From positions 1 through 64,000 of the forward strand of contig JAGFNK010000180.1 of the NCBI GenBank assembly GCA_025769875.1: a DNA stretch of 64,000 nt, written 5' to 3'. The notes beneath the pieces were generated by a model. The model had not been told where the DNA came from, did not search any database, and saw nothing but the letters and a program-made list of their open reading frames with translations. Positions 21,779-33,125 of this stretch are shown here, piece by piece (positions within the stretch are counted from its first letter, which is position 1; each line of letters begins with the position of its first letter). Made by a program: the position numbers and the translations under genes. This stretch comes from Russula earlei (lineage: Eukaryota; Basidiomycota; Agaricomycetes; Russulales; Russulaceae).

Positions 21779-22719
21779 ACTTGGGGAAGTAATGTATGTT
21801 GTTGTACCATAAGTTCTTGGAATTGGTGTTCCAAGTCATCTAGGCTTTCTCCTAAGTGATGAGATTCTGTGGGATCAGAGTTAGTGGTTGACATAACATG
21901 GAGTTTAGTGGGTTGTTGCAGATGAAAGATGGTGATGGCATCTTGGGCATTTTTAAGGTTCAAGAGGGGTTCCCAGGTATCTTCTGCCATGGAGTATCCT
22001 TTCCATCGAACTCTGTACTGTAGTCAGTTTCTATGGAGATGTTGAGCAGTAATCTTTTTGACCTCATATTCTCCCGAGAGAAGGTCAGGGGGAGGTTCAG
22101 GGAAGTTAGGGCTGTGTTCCACTGTTTTAGTGACTGGGGAAAGAAGGGGGGCATGAAACACATTATGGATACTCCATTGGGGGGGAAGGCGAAGTTGGTA
22201 GACAACATGGGAAATCTTCTTGGTGATGACAAAAGGTCCAAACTGTTTGGGACAGAACTTCTGAAACTGATGGGGGGTTTTTAGGTTAGTCCCTTCCAAC
22301 CAAACCTTCTGTCCTTCTTCAAACCCTTTGAACTTAGTTTCTTTTACCCAGCTGGTTTGCGCCTTTTTCATTGCTTCTTGAGCTGATTCTTGCATGTCTT
22401 TTAGGGCCTAGAGTCATTCTTGAATTCCTGGGAACTTGGATTTCAGTTGGGTGCCAAGTCCTTGTGGGTTGAAGCCAATGAGTAGTTCGTAGAGGGTTTG
22501 TCTGGTGGTTGTAGACTTATGAGCATTGAAGTGGTACTGAGCTATGGGGAGCCAGTGTACCCATTCTCCTTGTTTCTCTCCCGTATGGATGCAGAGATAC
22601 ATTTCCAGGGTTTGATTGGTTCTTTCAGATTGTCTGTTGGTTGGAGGGTGATAGGCGGTACTTAGATTTTGATTGATCCCCAGAATTTGAGTGACTTCTT
22701 TGAATAGGTCAGAGGTGAA
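21779..22719 (-). pseudogene. E1 Pol: integrase C-terminus and chromodomain
   Basis: Reads from the LTR F' breakpoint: THFTSDLFKEV, LSTAYHPPTNRQSERTNQ (the catalytic Glu region), then the chromovirus GPF-like block CPKQFGPFVITKKISHVVY, HNVFHAPLLSP and a chromodomain WKGYSMAEDTWEPLLNL at about 21950-22020. TGA interrupts the frame just before LQYRVRWKGY, where arginine is likely. It is cut at 21776 by the composite and resumes at 12813. Confidence 0.88.
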
Positions 22720-22724
22720 GTGGG

Positions 22725-23686
22725 TGTCATGAACCATTCTCCGGAGAGGGCCCTTGAAGGACCCTTCCTTATAGGAGGAAACCCAGCCTCTATGGTGTCA
22801 CCCTGTTCACATGAGAAAAAGGGGTGAGTAGAGGTGTCCACAATATCACGTGTGCATTGTCGCACAAGCGATTCTCACCACAATTGACATACAGCAAGTC
22901 CCACTTAATGGAAACCCTTCTAGCAATAAAGGACAGTATTAGGGCCCTCCTAGGGACCCTTTAGGACGACTCTAGGTGCTCTACAATAGGTACTAACCTA
23001 GTACCAAACACCCTACAACGTGTTATTAGACCAACTCTAATAACTATAGAACAAACTATAAGGCAATACTAAGGACCTTAATAGAAGTATTAGGGTCGAC
23101 TCTAAGGACCCTAATAGAACTATATAAGGGCCTTATAAGATAACACTATTCCCTAACCAAACTACAAGTCCTCAAATGACCGGCCCTAAACTAACTAACA
23201 CTAAATGAATCAGGTGCTCGCACATGCACTAGAACAGTAAACACATGGACAATGAAAGCTCTTACTCATCAGGAGAAGCCTTCTTACTCAGCAGCTTACT
23301 GAGCATGACTGAGCATGCTCAGTAAGTGCACTCCAACTTCTTACTCATCACTCTATTGTGCTTGATAACAAGGTTATGTCTTGTTCTCTATTCAGCAGTT
23401 CTCTTGTAGTATATAAGCACTCAATAAAGTAGTGGACAGTCTTCAGACTGTCCATTTGTTTACAGCACTCTCTATCCCTGGGATACTCCTTTAAGGACCA
23501 TCCCTTCATGACTATTCTGACTCCCTCTCTGCGTGACTGCCCAACTCTCACAGTAACAATACCTCTCTGGTACTTGTTACTACTCTGGATGCTGCTTCTA
23601 GCCCACACCATCCTAGACGTCTATCAACTTGTCTTTGAACTAACCCCTCACTCTTGAACTGGATTGTTCAACAGTGAGTCTTGACA
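22725..23686 (+). mobile_element. Solo LTR, family F, inserted in E1 integrase
   Basis: TGTCATGAACC to GAGTCTTGACA, 962 bp, with perfect GTGGG duplications at 22720-22724 and 23687-23691. Plus-strand TATATAA near 23412 precedes a palindromic CAGACTGTCC segment. It is the inverse of the copy at 13038-14001. Confidence 0.95.
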
Positions 23687-23691
23687 GTGGG

Positions 23692-25640
23692 AATCTCAAT
23701 TGGAAATGATTTTGGAAGGGACCCCAGTCCAAGGGAAGGCATGTTGTAAGAATAATTTGGCCATTTCCAGGGTTCCCATGTCTTTATGGCATGGTATGAA
23801 TATTGCTGCTTTGGTAGAGTCATGATCAGTGATGGTCATGATGGTGTTGTTCCCTTCTGACAGTGGGAGATCGACTATCCAGTCAATAGCTATGGCTTGA
23901 AACAGTTTCTGAAACTCAGGGGGAATTGGGTGAATTGGGGGATGAGTGGGGTGCGTGGAGGATTTGTTGGCCTGACAGGTGGCACAACCCCAAATGTAGT
24001 CCTGGATGAAATAGCCCATTTTAGGCCACCAGAAGGATTCTTGGATCGAGTACAAGGTTCAGGCATTTCCTGTATGTCCTCCAAGGATGCTGTCATGATA
24101 TGTGTGTAAAATCTTTTGTAACAGGGGTTCTTGATATGGTACAACCAATTTTTTATCCTTGAACAGTGTGCCGTCTTCTTCTTGTAGATTGTGTTTGGTT
24201 TTCCACATAAGTAGGTCTGATTGTCAACTCTTTTGTTCTTTCAAGACTTGCTCATACAGGTCTTCCATGTGGAGTGTGCAAATGAAGAGTTTGTTGGGAA
24301 GAGCCATGATGTTTTGGTTGTCTCCTGACCCATCATTGTGGTCAGGTCGTTGTGAGAGAGCGTCTGCATGATTAGAAGTTCTGGGTTTGTGGTGGATTTC
24401 AAAATGATAATCTGCCAGTGTGGAAATGTAACCTGCAATTCTTCGATTAATTTTATGGGAGAGTCGGTAGTGGGCAAGGTTGGCGTGATTGGTAAAAATC
24501 TTGATCAGGTGTTTTGTTCCAACCAACAGATACCGCCAATGTTGGAGCACCAGGATCAGGGCTAGGAATTCCCTATCCCAGACCAGGTAGTTCCCTTCTG
24601 CTTCATTGAACACATGTGACATATTACCAATCATTTTCCTTTTTCCCTTGAATCCTTTTGAAATAGGATCGCTCTGGTGGCAAATTGTGAGGCATCAGTT
24701 TCTAATTCATATAGGAGGTCAGGGTTGGCAGTGTAGAGTTCAGGGTCATCGCAGACTGCCGATATCAAGGTTTCTAGGGCTGTGGTCACTTCTGGGGTCC
24801 AGAACGAGGGGGTTCCTTTCTTGATCGTAGAGAAGATGGGGCAAGCTATTTTAACAAAGTCTCAGATAAATGGTCATTGGTAATTGAGGGTGCCCATGAT
24901 TTGTTTTACCTGTTTCAGGTTATTGGGGGGTCTTGGCCAGTTTTTGAGGCCATCCATTTTGACTGGGTCAATTTTAAGGGTCCCTTGGTTGATTTGGAAG
25001 CCCAGGAAGTCGATTTCTTCTTGTTCAAAGGCACATTTGGATGCTTTTAGAAAATAAGAGTCTCTTTCAAGCAGGTCAAGGAATTTGTGTGTGATTTGTT
25101 GGTGAAGGTGTTCTTCTCCTGACCCTGTGGCTATTGCCACGTCATCTAGATAGTTGCAGGTGTTCTCTGGGTACTTTAGAAGCCAGGGTCAGAGGGTGTG
25201 GTTCATTGCTTGTTGGAAGGCTGCTGGGGCGTTGGTAAAGCCAAAGCCCATTACCATGGGGACGAAGGTGCCGAATTGAGTTTTGAAGGTGCCTTTGTGC
25301 CGATCTTCTGGGTGGATTAGGATGTTGTTGTAACCAGCTCTGACATTGAACTTGCTGAAGGTGGTTTTCCCCCTTAGTCAGTGCAACTGTTCTTCCATGT
25401 TTGGTAAGGCATGGTAGTCAGGGACTGTGGCGTTATTGAGCTTTTGGTAGTCAACTACCATTCATGGGGCAGTGCCATCCTTCTTCTGGACAAAGAAGAC
25501 AGGAGATATGAAGTCTGAGACACCATCTTTGATAAAACCCTTGGCTAGGTCTTCTTGTATTTGTCTTGATAATTCTTGTTTATTCTTGTTCTGGGGGAGA
25601 GGGTATGTTTGGCAATCAAGGAATTTGGGGGCGTCTGGTT
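23692..25640 (-). pseudogene. E1 Pol: reverse transcriptase, RNase H, integrase N-terminal half
   Basis: From right to left: RT with a YLDD motif at about 25140-25155 and DFLGFQINQG, RNase H (ETDASQFA, WDREFLALILVLQHWRYLL, NHADALSQR), then integrase with the HH-CC zinc region (GCATCQANK) and core AIDWIVDLP, TDHDSTKAAIF and GVPSKIIS. The core is interrupted by LTR F' at 23686. In-frame TGAs (for example before PFI and before DFVK near 24870) replace likely arginines. The missing Pol parts lie at 21779-22719 and 11395-12813. Confidence 0.9.
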
Positions 25641-25657
25641 TCAGGGTGATTCTGAAG

Positions 25658-26235
25658 TCAAGTTCTCCTTGACTGGGTGGGAGTCGTTTGGCTGCTTCTT
25701 CTAAGAAAACCCTTTGGTGTTGTGAGTATTCTGAGGGGATGGTGGTTGTTCTTATTTGTGCAACCCTGGATCTTTGGTGGGTTGGTTAAAGGTACGGGGA
25801 TGAGAAGGACCCCTAGGTGGTTTCTCAGGCGACCAGTGCTCCAGTTAACAAGGGGATTTATTGCCTTTAGGAAGGGGTAGCTGAGGATCATTCTATCTTC
25901 TCCCAAATTTGTGACATAAAAGGTGAGAAGTCATGTGGTGGGGCCATGTCGTATGGCCATGTGAGCATAATGGGTTAGTGCTCCCCCTTGATTGCTAGTG
26001 CCATCCACATTGATGATGGGTCAGGGGGTTCTGAGGGTTCAAAGTGGGATTTGTAACTTTCCCACAATTCCTTGGCTGATGAAATTTTCTGTTGCTCCAC
26101 TGTCAAGGAGCACCTGGCCAGTCTTTCCATTGGTTGTTAACATAAAAGGAACTTTCATTGAGTTTTCTTTATGATTGACAATGGTATCTATTTGGGCCTC
26201 TGTGCCGACTGTCGCACTTTGGCCTAGAGAAAATC
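25658..26235 (-). pseudogene. E1 retropepsin-like protease
   Basis: The active-site triad LDSGATENFIS is at about 26080-26115, followed by NVDGTSNQGG and LGEDRMILSYPFL, the usual flap and C-terminal ILG-like region. Two TGA codons (after LRTP and after GPTT) interrupt it, both at expected arginines. Confidence 0.85.
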
Positions 26236-26239
26236 CTCT

Positions 26240-27652
26240 TTGAGGATGAGGTCCCAGATTTTGGCTTGTTCCTCGGCTGGTAGGGCTTTCATGTGGGCTA
26301 CCATGGAAGCTGGTTCTTCTTCCTTAGATGGTTCTTTGGTTGGTTCAGTGGTGTGAGCCTTGGAGGTGGTGGGGTTTGTATTTTTGGGGCATTCCTGGCT
26401 CAGGTGGCCTTTTTCTCTGCATCAGAAGCAACGCCCTTCTTTTGCCAATTGTTTCCTTTCTTCTTCAGTGAGCTTCTTAAAGTTGGACTTGGCAGCATCC
26501 ACTTGCATTTGGTCAGGGTGATGGGACTTGTGTTCTGAGGGGGAGTGTGTTGTCTTTTTTCCTATGAGTTTCTCCCTGATAGTGACAAATTGTCGGTGTT
26601 GTCTCCTGGCTTCCTCCTTCCATTCCTGGAGGGTGGTAGGCCAGGTGTCCCTAGTCAAGATGGCACAGTAGAGTCCACTTTTGAGCCCATTCTTAAAACT
26701 TTCAATGGTGATTATGTCTGTCTCTGGCCATCCTGTTTTGGTCAGGAGTTGTTCAAAGGTGGAGATGTAGTCATCAAGGGAATCCTTCATTTCAAGTTTG
26801 ACAAGAGCTGCTTGGGCATCTTCTTTCTCCACAGGGTTGGTGAATTTGAAAGTAAAATCTGTGATGAAGTCATTCCATAGAACTTCATCATTTCTGTTGA
26901 CTGGGTTCTGGGTTCTAGTGATCTTTTCTCTGAGAGCAGTTACTTGTGAATTAACCCAGTCTTCCACCTTCTCTCCTTGAATGTAAGAAAGGGCTAAGAT
27001 GACCCTTTTAGAGGGGTCAGTCATTACTGTTTTATCATCATTGAGTCCCCAGTATAGGTTAAACTGCATGATAAAGTGTTTTGTTTTGTTTCTTTCACCT
27101 GTGAAGACAGTGGGTGCTTTGCCACTGAGGGACCCATTGGCCCCTTGAGCAGGCCTGTGGTGCTTGTGTGACAATTGGTTGTGTGGCAATTTGAGGGGCT
27201 GGCACCACAGCTTGTGGGGCTTGTGCTGCCATGGTATGTTCAGGGGGGTTCTCTGTTTCAGGGGGTGTGTGTGGTTCCTGGTTCTCAAGAAGTGTCTGAG
27301 ATTCGATAGTGTTTCCTGGTTCAGGGGGTTCAGGGGGGTTGCCTACTGTAGAAGAGGCTTCTGAGTCCTGATGGCAGTTCGTAAAGAGGGTCGTCTTCCC
27401 TCCAGTAGCCTAATCCAAGGCTGTTTCTGATGAGTTCAAGGTCCTGATGAGTGTAGAGCTGTCCTCTTCTGAGTTGTAGCTCAAACTGGCAATTGTTGAT
27501 AAATTCAACAGGTAGTTCTTCATCATTTTCAGTGGTGACCTAGCAGAGGATGGTGTGGAAGCTGTCCCAGGTGGTGGTTCTGACAATGTGTTGGGGAAGG
27601 TCTGGGGAGGGTCTAGGTTGGACGTGGATCCAGCAGTTTGGTGGTAGTTCAA
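26240..27652 (-). pseudogene. E1 Gag with CCHC zinc knuckle
   Basis: A Pro/Thr-rich N-terminus (27652-27410) and, after a break near 27400, a capsid-like region (27288-26422) with RNKTKHFIMQFNLYW, ALSYIQGEKVEDWVN and LKSGLYCAILTRDTWP. The knuckle reads C-F-stop-CREKGHLSQEC at about 26385-26430, with TGA at the residue that should make CFRC. An acidic tail follows. Gag packages the element RNA into particles. Confidence 0.87.
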
Positions 27653-27677
27653 GGTTGATCTCCAGAATGGAGTAAGA

Positions 27678-27688
27678 AAGCTTAGCTT
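27678..27688 (-). promoter_or_regulatory. E1 primer-binding site, self-priming type
   Basis: On the minus strand AAGCTAAGCTT begins at the last LTR base. It is the exact 11 nt complement of AAGCTTAGCTT in the LTR (28031 down to 28021), which lies at the predicted RNA 5' end. No TGG start typical of tRNA primers is present. Confidence 0.6.
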
Positions 27689-28281
27689 GTATTACAGCAT
27701 CACGGCCATTGGAGTGTTAGCTCAGGGTTCAGTGGGGCCAAGTCCCTGTGACTTGGTTCAAGGGTTCAGTGAGGGCTGGCTCAAAGAGACCAGATCAGAG
27801 GTTTTAGTGTCTCAAGGCTTAGTCAGACAATGACTCAGCCTGCAGACAGAGTTGATATCCTGGTTTCACAGAAGAGGAGGATGATGAGAGAGAGGTAGAG
27901 GAGGAAGAGGAACACAATGGTTCCCTGAGGTGTGCTCAGGTCAAGCAGAGTATAGGCCAGCACAAGCAAGTTGTGATTGAGAGAGTATACAGGGCAAGGG
28001 ATGCAACAGGAAATGGGACAAAGCTAAGCTTGGAACATTCCCCAGCTTTTACAGGCAATTAAATACTGTATGTAGTGAGGCTGTACAGTACTATATGTGG
28101 AACAATAGATAAAACTGAGCCAATAGCAAAAAGGGATCAGACCATAGATGAACATGACAGGTGAAACAACAAGGGACGATCAACATCAAGGGATGAAATG
28201 GTAACCAAGGGGATGAGGGTGAAAAGTAAAGAACAACAAGAAGTGGTTAGGGACGAACCGAAAGAGGGGTAAATCATAACA
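27688..28281 (-). mobile_element. 5' LTR of E1, family B
   Basis: TGTATTACAGC to AATCATAACA, 594 bp, similar along its length to 10804-11394. It cuts a pogo-type transposase gene on its right. The flanks of the two E1 LTRs differ (E2 coding sequence versus pogo) and no shared target duplication is seen. Confidence 0.87.
28021..28065 (-). promoter_or_regulatory. E1 core promoter and predicted RNA start
   Basis: Minus-strand TATTTAA at 28065-28059 lies 34 nt upstream of AAGCTTAGCTT starting at 28031, normal spacing for TATA-directed initiation. The start site sequence is itself nearly palindromic. Confidence 0.6.
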
Positions 28282-28790
28282 CTTGATGCAATATCGCTGC
28301 TTCCGGTCTTTCATGAATAGATACTTTTTTCCATTATTTTTACGGCCACCTCCCATCTGGATTCCCTTCTTGTCCATATTCTATTGATGTTCCGGTGGTA
28401 TCCTGTCATAAGTGTCCACCAGTTCCTGTATTTTTGCAAAGTAGTCATGGACTACTGTCCTATTAAAGTTTTTTGTGCGCTTTGGATCTAACCCACTTGC
28501 TTTCAAGAAAGTCAGACTGGAGTTGCATTTAATGAACTGATAATGCCAGTTTATTCCAGGGTAATGGCTGGATAGGTCCAGAGCATGAGCCCGCAGTGCT
28601 GATCCAAAGGCATCGCCTCTGCAGACAGCTGGTCACACCAATCTAGCAATGCCTTTTCCTGGGCCGGCTTGAGAAGCTGGCCATCCTGGTGACCTTCCTG
28701 ACATGACTTATGTTTCCCAGAAGCTCTATCTTGTAGCGTCTGGCATGAAACCTTAGAAAGCATAAGATTTTGACTTATTGGCCATGTATG
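28282..28790 (-). pseudogene. Pogo-type (CENP-B HTH) transposase, N-terminal fragment
   Basis: Reads QTLQDRASGKHKS, LLKPAQEKALLDWCDQLSAEAMP, then (about 28370-28530) text like the family blocks INWHYQFI, SGLDPKR and FNRTVVHDYF, and GIQMGGGRKNNGKKYLF at 28318-28377. This is the PSQ plus CENP-B-type DNA-binding region running into the DDE domain of basidiomycete pogo elements. The catalytic part is removed by the E1 LTR at 28281, and the N-terminus is decayed. Confidence 0.75.
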
Positions 28791-29242
28791 GAATGCACTG
28801 ACATCATGGGCCAGTGCTGTGCGAGTAAATGATCAATAGATCCCATTGCAGTAGTCACCCAATGCAGCCTGTAGCCACTGCTCATACGTATGGTCTTGTG
28901 CTGGCCAACTGGACCACCTGTAACATGGCATTGAGAGAGTACCCAGATCCTTGGAGGCCTCCAAGTCAGCGTACTGTCAGTGATGTGATCACCCAGCTGG
29001 AATCAAACTCCACCCTCTGCCATCCATGACAGCGGTGTGATGCAGGTATGATGCAGGCGTAACCCCCAGGCCAAAACATTACTTGAGAACCACTCAATGG
29101 ACTGCAATTTTTCTTTGCTAGAATGACATTAATGGTACTCAATAGTATAACTACAAAGTTTGGAATAGAGTTGTTTGAGCAGATACAGGGAAAAATGAAA
29201 TCGCCAAGATGGTAGTGAACTGCTGAGTTCCCAGTGGCATAC
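28791..29242. other. No gene recognised
   Basis: Short frames only, without conserved motifs; probably decayed flank of the pogo element. Confidence 0.4.
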
Positions 29243-29521
29243 AGTATTTCAAGTGCATGAGTAGGCTCTGTTGTGGCCACAAATTATATTACATAAGTAA
29301 TGACTTTAGTTGAGCATGAAAAATGTGACAACAAAGGTTAAATAAGGACAGTCTACTCATTCCAGCACAACATTTACCCTAGCCTGGCTAAAAGTTGTGC
29401 CAGAATGAGTAGACTGTCCTTATTTAACCTTTTTTGTCACATTCTTCGTGCTCAACTAAAGTCATTACTTATGTAATATAATTTGTGGCTGCAACAGAGC
29501 CTACTCAGCACTTGAAATATT
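29243..29521. repeat. Long inverted repeat (hairpin), arms about 130 bp
   Basis: The arms 29243-29378 and about 29390-29521 are inverted copies with few mismatches, separated by a loop of roughly 12-20 nt. Landmarks are GTAGGCTCTGTTG, ACATAAGTAATGACTTTAG and AAATAAGGACAGTCTACTC. RNA from it would form a near-perfect duplex. It could be a foldback transposon. Confidence 0.85.
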
Positions 29522-30162
29522 TTACTTTTATTGTCCACTGAGTTGACTATAAGCACAGTCGACTTATCCCTTCCTGCCCATTGTGAATGCTCTTGTTGAG
29601 GATGGCAATGTTGGCTCAGGAGCCAAGGAGCAAGGTAGATTCCAGGAATAGGCAGAGTGGCAGACAACTCTCCAAATTGAGCAACCATATCCAAATCTGG
29701 CACTTCAGAACCAGAACTCCAAATTGGGCACTTCAAAATGGCTCGAAACGGCTCGCACTGTTTTGAGCGGTTTCGAGCTGCGAGCCGTTGAACGGCTTAC
29801 CTCGGCTCAGGAACGTCTCCGGCTCGGCTCGAAACCGTTTCGTATATAGGGAAACGACTGACACCCACACTTTAAGGCAATGGACAGGCAGGGTCTTGTT
29901 CAAACCTTCCGCCGCAACATCTCCTCATACAGACTCCATCTGATAGCCTTAAACCTTGAACATAAAGACTGTCCTATGTAGATACCTACGATAGTCAATG
30001 ATCTCCCACAATTGATGAGTGAGTAATTGAGACGGATATGGAACGGTGTGTGGCACGGGCTGGCGCTGCACACCAAAACGGCAGCGCTCGCCTCATTTCT
30101 CCTAATCAGCTCTAGCACCCCTTAATCACCGATTCACAACCTCTTTCATTGCGTACCATCCA
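29522..30162. other. No gene recognised
   Basis: Contains a GC-rich cluster of GGCTCG and CGGTTTCG motifs near 29750-29850 with imperfect inverted repeats. No supported coding sequence. Confidence 0.4.
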
Positions 30163-32572
30163 TCAATCAATCTCGATTTCATCCGTGTCCTGTAGTAAGC
30201 ACAACAATAAGAACAGACAGAAATTCATAGATCCACGTACACAACCCACCGGGATAACACGGGATTGTGCATCCAACGACTGCACATCGCTAACTGACAA
30301 TGCGTGAGAATCCTGCGTCTCCTGCACTTTACGGAAGGTTTTATCAACCCGACAGTGCATGAATTCTTTGCCACGATTGTCGATGATGAAGTTGAGGATT
30401 AAGCGCTGAAACGCTTCGGTAATGTAATATGGGTCCTTTCGAGGATCTGTCGCAGCAAGCCAATGGCTGTCAATAACAAGAATGGCGGCGAGACCTTCGA
30501 TCAAAGGTTGCAAGGGATTGTAGAGCGAATGGATGAGGTTGTCCGGTAAGGACGATTCGAACGCAATGTTTTGGATTAGGCCGTTTCTGGTCTTGTGGTT
30601 TCCGATCAGTTGACTCCAGGGTACCGCGCCAATCATTTCCTTGCCACCCTTCTCAGGCTGCACGACCATAGCCCAGTAAAGAAGGAGCCAAAAGACGGAC
30701 TCCGCATCGTGGTTGAGCTCGTGGCTGAACTCGTCGCGTGATCCTTTATCAGTGCGTGTGGGAACCGGAACGAAGATTTTTTCTTCAATTAAGCTCGAGA
30801 ATTTCTTAACTCGATCCGGGTGGGCCATAGCATAGGGAGAACAACTCTGGGGAATCCCAGGAACTTGGGCGACCCACTTAGTGGGTGGCACAGGTGCGCC
30901 CCGTTCAACAGCCCGAGCAATAAAAATAGGTGTTCCCTGGTAAAAATGAGTAGGGCGCCTAACGGATAGGATCACGACGCAACTCACCGTTCGGTCAATT
31001 CGCGGCTTGTCACCATTCTCAGGTCCTAAGTGCTCCGCAAGGTTGAAGTCAACAAGGAGCATTGATGTTTTCGAGGGATCGTTGCTACATCAAATCTTCG
31101 TTATCAACTATCCTATTTCTTCGATATACACATACCTCTCGCCTAGGAGATACTTGGCAAAGCAGAGGTCTTGAGGAAGAGGCACAGTCTTCGGCGGCGA
31201 AGAGCGATCCGACGAATTCTCGACATACAGCACGTTTCCTGAGCTGATATCGCGATGAAGGACCTCGCGGTGGAGCCGCAAATACCGCAATACTGGCAAG
31301 AATGTCAGCAGATCGCGTCGCAACAGAGATTTAAAGACCTTCTAGAACGTCGAACAACGTCTCCAACACTTGAGACAGTGTAGGGATACTCGTGAAAGGG
31401 GATCCACTCTCTCCAAGACCCAAGCGGTGCTTCCACCTTTCTTTAGACAGAGGTTCCCCAATTGGTATTGTTTCACCATATGTGGCTACCACCACGCCAG
31501 GCACCTGCGTCGGTTTATGAACATGCTCTTGGAGAATTTTTAGTTCTTCAAAACGTCTTCCAACTCGGCAAAGCTGGTCTTTGAGTATGCTAAGATTCTT
31601 GTCTCCAAGTTTGAAGCGTGGATGGGAGAGAACATGTGTACGAGTTGCGAATGGATTTCTGGCATATATGGGATAAAAACCGGACACTGCTCTTTTTTCC
31701 CTTTCCGATATGCGTATGTTTATCGTATACTTGGCCGTGGTTTCTTTATCGAACTCGATGTTGATATACGATGAATCTGCGAAGTGGCCAGGCTGGTAGA
31801 GGCGATATATGAACGCACATAATAACTGGTCGAAGCGTTCGTGATCCCATTGGACATGGAATTCCCGTATACCTTCCCCGCCAATCCCAAAAAAGAATGT
31901 GAGGCCCTTTTCGGACGAAAGCAGGCCTTGGGCGACGTAGAGGTCGGGTCTAGCTAAAAGCAGGTAGTGGAGATATGAAATCGCCTGTCCCCTCTGGATG
32001 TTTGGGGGCTTTCCCCTAGATGCCGTCTCCCCGGCAAGTTGAATAAACGGCCAGCGCACGACATCATCCTTCCAGTTGTTCTGAAAGGCAGCCGTGATGT
32101 CGGGCTTGCACTTTGTGTCCGTAACGTGTCCAGGTGGCGATCTGTTTCCCGTGTCCCGGAACTCAAGGGTATTGCCCTGTGAAAAATCTAAAGTGAAAAT
32201 CATATGTCGGCAAGAAAGCCAAGTAAGTACAGAAACAGGTAGGTGCTCACACTCGTCCTTTATAATTTGGGCCGCCGTATTAGCCAATTCAATAAAAGAT
32301 TCCTGTTTTCTCAGGTTTTCGCCAAGAACAATTTCGGGGAGTTGGTCTTTTAATTTCAAAAAGTCGAGGAACCCTGACTCGTCAAAAGGTTTCAGCATAA
32401 AGCGCTCATCGTGACCAAGTTTCTGGTATTGCTCGCGGTTTTCGGGAAGAAAATACTTGTACACTTTGCCGACCGGAGACGACTTGGTAGGTTTGACGGG
32501 AGGGACCTGGCCACGAGGAGGTGTATGTGGGCCTGAATGGCCGGAATCAGGAGAAGTCGCAAATGACATCAA
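30163..32572 (-). CDS. FunK1-type protein kinase, apparently intact
   Basis: FunK1 kinases are a fungal-specific Ser/Thr kinase-like family expanded in mushrooms. Exons 32572-31339, 31292-31136, 31084-30988 and 30936-30163 join through GT-AG introns of 46, 51 and 51 nt to give 753 codons without a stop. A fourth intron-like segment (30190-30249, 60 nt) would shorten the tail. The N-terminal half carries the family's own domain (VVRWPFIQLAGE, KGLTFFFGIGG). The catalytic loop is VLHRDISSGNVLY (about 31210-31250), and the metal-binding motif is LVDFNLAE, with Asn in place of DFG glycine, as is common in this family. The C-lobe has DEFSHELNHDAESVFWLL. ATG 32572 is the first in frame. Of all genes in the window this one best fits a functional host gene. 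Confidence 0.88.
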
Positions 32573-33125
32573 TGCAGAGCGAATGAAAGGAGTAAAATGT
32601 CACATGTCACATGTCACACTCAACTTGTTTACGTTGCCACCACATAGTTTGCGACGTCCGCCACCGCTACCTCCACCGCCACAATTTGCCTGCTTGGATC
32701 AGCTCTGACCCCTCTCCCCACTACGACATTTCCATATATAGTAGCTTACAAAGATGTGGTAATGTGACAAATGTGGGCCGATAAGAGGACCTCTGAAAGA
32801 AAAAAAAGTTCGGTCCATTGCCATTGGACCGAAAATGGACCGCGGATCGAACCAGACCGGACCGATGGCAACCGAAGTGTAGCTGTGTCAGCGGTATCCG
32901 CGGTGCGTTTGTTTCGTTCACACACGCTCTCTCATCCTCTCCTCCCTCTCCTTCCCACTAAACCTCTCTCCATGGCCAACATGACTACCTCCCTGGACAA
33001 GCCTCCACCTCATTACCCATAGCAAGCCACATTCCTGACTCAGCTGGAATGGATTTGCACGTGCGGTATTTCGTTTTCGTTTCTGTGGCTACTTTGTTTT
33101 AATTTTTACACCACCACTCAGTATG
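32573..33125. other. Upstream region of FunK1, no gene recognised
   Basis: Holds short repeats (CACATGTCACATGTCACA near 32600) and a run of GGACCGA motifs at 32815-32870. It probably contains the FunK1 promoter. No clear TATA box could be assigned. Confidence 0.35.
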
